Part shown: in pieces, positions 61,340 to 64,000 of the stretch | Numbering within the stretch: position 1 is the stretch's first letter | Layout of the letters: each line of letters opens with the position of its first letter | From: Phylloscopus collybita | Taxonomy: Eukaryota; Chordata; Aves; Passeriformes; Phylloscopidae | Length of the DNA stretch: 64,000 nt | Reading direction: 5' to 3' | Assembly: GCA_027886175.1 (NCBI GenBank) | Contig: JAJNNQ010000013.1 | Location: forward strand, 4,669,501 to 4,733,500 | Position numbers and translations under genes: made by a program | Notes under the pieces: model-generated | Told to the model about the DNA's origin: nothing | The model's database searches: none | The model's input: the letters and a program-made list of their open reading frames with translations, nothing else

Positions 61340-62090
61340 TCAACTTTAGAAAGCATGCAACAAACAGGTATCTAACTCTCCAGGCACTTGGCACAAAGTG
61401 GAATTCTACACAGAGGTTGTTTAAAACTTGTGCCCAAGTGTGTACCTATCTGCAAAGCTTCCTTACCATCTGATTCTTCTGAGAGCCCTGATTTGCACCA
61501 CCAGAGCTTGTAAATCTCACGGCAAGGCCAAGGCCATAACCAGTTTATACAATTTAAATCAAGCATGCCAGCTGACAAGTTCCAGTTTAGACCGGTGGTT
61601 ACCGACCGCTTGCAGTGAGATTGCCACATTTGGGGCCGGATTCACAGAGCACACAATTAGGCAGCTACACTGCTTTATGTCAGCAGTGGATCAGGCTGTT
61701 GGGCCAAGGCTGTGGGATGCTTTGTGTCATCCACATACCCTCCTGCAGTTAGGAAAGCAAAGAGATATTGCAACAAAGCATAGAAACACGTCCTGCGATC
61801 CAGGCGTGGGCAAAAGATGTCGGTAGCGATATAAAATTGACAGTTGTGTGATGTGGTGATCCCTTATCTAGTGCAAAAAAAATATAAATTAACAAGTTAA
61901 TTAAGGATCTAACCATTCCGGTTTACAGGGCTATAATTCAGCCTGGGGTAACGTGTTGCACACCAGAGGAATTTAGCCTTTGACCTGATTAGATGCCAGA
62001 ATCATCCGGTTCCATTCTATGTGTGAAACTTCACACAGCTCTAATTACTGAAGCCCCAAAGAAAAAAGCCAGAGGTGCTACAGAGCCGGC
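61340..62090. promoter_or_regulatory. High-complexity segment, possible conserved non-coding element
   Basis: The segment has even base use, scattered CpG, few simple repeats, and dense motif-like words such as 'gacctgattagatgcc', 'ttaattaaggatc' and 'agaccggtggttaccgaccg'. Stop codons are sparse around 61138-61826 on the plus strand, but no domain is recognisable. One part (61632-61670, 'ggccggattcacagagcaca') recalls an old repeat, so an exapted repeat is possible. Conservation itself cannot be seen from one sequence. Confidence 0.25.
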
Positions 62091-62939
62091 AGGTATTAAA
62101 AAAAAAAGTCAGAGGGAGCTGCTCCTTATGTTACTCTCTGCCTTCTGAGAAACAATAGTTGAGAAATCATATAGATTTTCATGGGAGGACTTTCTAAAGG
62201 TGAAAGGGTGAGATTTGATGTCTAAATCCTATCTGCTCACTATGAAAATCCCCCCCTTTGTCTAGAGTTAACATAATACTTGAGAACCTAATGAAACATA
62301 GATTTTAATTATGATATTTGGGAAATTACTCACAAAGATCTTGTTATTGCTGTTGAGAGCGGCTCATTGTCTAATGATGTTGAACAATTGCACACATGAA
62401 AAGGTAGTTAATATGAACAGAAATGAAAGAAAAGCTCAGAGTTAAATGTCCTGAAGTCAAAAAACACCAAGGAATCTCCATACAAAAAAGCTGAACTCAT
62501 ACCACTGTATTCTTACTACACAACAAGAGAATTGTATTCCAGAGTGGGAAATAAGTGGTCTGAGCAATCACAGGTGCCATCATAGGCTATTACTCAATAC
62601 TAGAACCTAGGAAAAAATACTAAGGTTCAATTGAAGACCCCTCAAGATAAAAGGAAAACAGAATAAAACACACCTGAGGTTTCCCAAAGGTATGCCAAAA
62701 ATATGCTACACAGTGCTATATGAAAAAGGAAATTATCTGGCTTTCAGAAAATCATCAGATATGTTTCCAAGGGGGAAAAGAATAGTACTGAGAAGGTGAA
62801 TGTTCATTCCAGTATTTCAATAGAGATAACAAACCAAAAAAGAACTGATGATACTAAAAAAATAGAAAAAAAAAAAAAAAAACAAGCCCAAAAGAAAACA
62901 AAGCACAAACCTGAAGGACTGGAATGTTATTAGATGTGC
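62091..62939. other. Gene-free AT-rich DNA
   Basis: No gene recognised. A 17-A run lies at about 62866-62882. The right part may already belong to the old CR1 relic that follows, but the match is not visible. Confidence 0.5.
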
Positions 62940-63640
62940 ATCTAAAAAATACCATTTGTCTGGAGCATGATGTATTTAATACTTTCATTGGTGACTTTGG
63001 AAACAATCAATAGAAGTGCTTAATTCAAAGTTACTCATCACATGGAGCAAAGGAGCTCTGCCCCTGCTGAGGAAGGCTGGAGTATTGCACAGGAATGATC
63101 TTAACAGCATTCAGCTGCTTGGATAGCAATATATCAGCAAGGGAAAAACAGAATTCCCCTTCCAAGCTCACAGGCTGTGATTTACTCAACAAAGGAGGAA
63201 AAAGAGCTTGGTATTTTATTTGTTCACAGCCAGCACTTAAATAAAGCAAATGCAACCTCTCAAGGCTTCAGGCAAAGTAGAAAAGGGAATTACTGCAAGT
63301 ATTGCACCATGCCCTAGTATTAATGCACCTGAGGCCATGCATATAAACTCTCATCACTGACATTCAAGAAAGGTAAAAGACTGGAAAACATACAAAGAAG
63401 GCTTATTCAGATGATTAGAGAAATAGGTAGCCTCTGTTATGAGAGAAAATGAAGACAACTTGGCTTATTAACTTCCCAAAATGTAGGCCAAGCGTGCATG
63501 TGTTCAATTATTTTATCTGTGCTTGGTGGCATAGGCAGCAAAGAGTTCAGCACAGCCACCAGTGCAATTGAAAAGCAGGAGAATGTTTGAAACTGTTTGA
63601 ATGTAGGAGGAGAGTGAATCCCACAGCAGTGGGATTCCAG
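62940..63640 (+). mobile_element. Old CR1-like LINE relic
   Basis: Blocks resemble a CR1 sense strand in the right order: 'tttaatactttcattggtga' plus 'ctttgg' (like the 'ttcattaatgacctgg' block), then 'gactggaaaacatacaaaga', 'aggcttattcagatgattag', 'agaaataggtagcctctgtt' and 'atgagagaaaatgaagacaa' (like 'gactggagcatctgccatatgag...'). It is far more diverged than the copies at 11 and 24 kb, so it is an old insertion. Its boundaries and subfamily are uncertain. Confidence 0.5.
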
Positions 63641-64000
63641 CCCAACATTAGATTTTCATAAAATCACATTGCCCCACTGAGTCTGATGCCAGGCCCCAAA
63701 CCCTACTCCTGATGTAAATGAAATACATAAGTTGTCACAGATTTTGGATGCATTGAGAGGACTTGTGCAAGACTGTTTCCTTCACTGATTTTGATCTTTT
63801 AATTCCACTTTTTAATCACAGTATTGGTTGCAATGGTTTTCCTTTCTTTTGATTTCATGATGGAAATCATCACTTTCCTCTGACATAAGACATTAGAAAT
63901 AAAGGAATACGAGGAATTATTCTACATATTGAGGAGACAAATGTTGCAATGATATTATTTTAAAAGAATTTGTGTTACTAAACTGTTGTTTTGTGGCCTA
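63641..64000. other. Gene-free AT-rich DNA
   Basis: Nothing recognised up to the window edge. Confidence 0.55.

Noticed and set aside
61138..61826. Two overlapping plus-strand open frames
   Set aside because: No domain or splice pattern; low stop density is better explained by the higher sequence complexity of this stretch.
1..64000. CRISPR arrays, operons, rRNA and tRNA genes
   Set aside because: No regularly spaced repeats, no prokaryotic gene packing and no conserved tRNA box pair were seen; the CR1 content indicates bird nuclear DNA.

Overview
This window looks like nuclear DNA from a bird, most likely intergenic or deep-intronic sequence. It is AT-rich, and I found no complete protein-coding gene, no rRNA or tRNA gene and no CRISPR array. 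The bird assignment rests on CR1 LINE fragments with recognisable CR1 3'-end sequence (11041-11460 minus, 24285-24407 plus, weaker copies at 9551-9675 and 62940-63640), on the low overall repeat load, and on faint MIR/CORE-SINE-like relics expected in old amniote DNA. Almost all open frames here are short and many lack an ATG; I treat them as chance.

Layout. 1-9550: mostly unique AT-rich DNA with a MIR-like relic near 7.7 kb. 9.5-12 kb: two CR1 fragments and older repeat relics. 12-24 kb: unique DNA broken by homopolymer tracts, including a 120-bp A-rich tract at 18.1 kb and a G-run at 21.9 kb. 24.3 kb: a CR1 3' end. 26.7-27.6 kb: an exon-like 66-bp segment followed by a GC-richer stretch. 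27.6-45 kb: unique DNA with a CpG-dense patch at 36.3-36.5 kb. 45.1-45.5 kb: an LTR-like segment with closely spaced TATA and polyadenylation signals. 46.3-46.9 kb: a GC-rich block holding a perfect 89-bp tandem duplication. 52.3-53.2 kb: the most coding-like segment, about 300 codons in two frames with one internal stop and one frame change, including a signal-peptide-like start; family unknown, possibly a retroviral envelope-like or secreted-protein remnant. 54-60 kb: A/C-rich tracts and small tandem repeats. 61.3-62.1 kb: high-complexity sequence that reads like a conserved non-coding element. 62.9-63.6 kb: an old CR1 relic.

No genes can be shown to work together here. The points most worth checking are the 52.3-53.2 kb remnant, the exon-like segment at 26774-26839, the LTR-like element at 45.1 kb, the 89-bp duplication and the CpG-dense patch. 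Repeat assignments come from recalled consensus patterns, not from a search.
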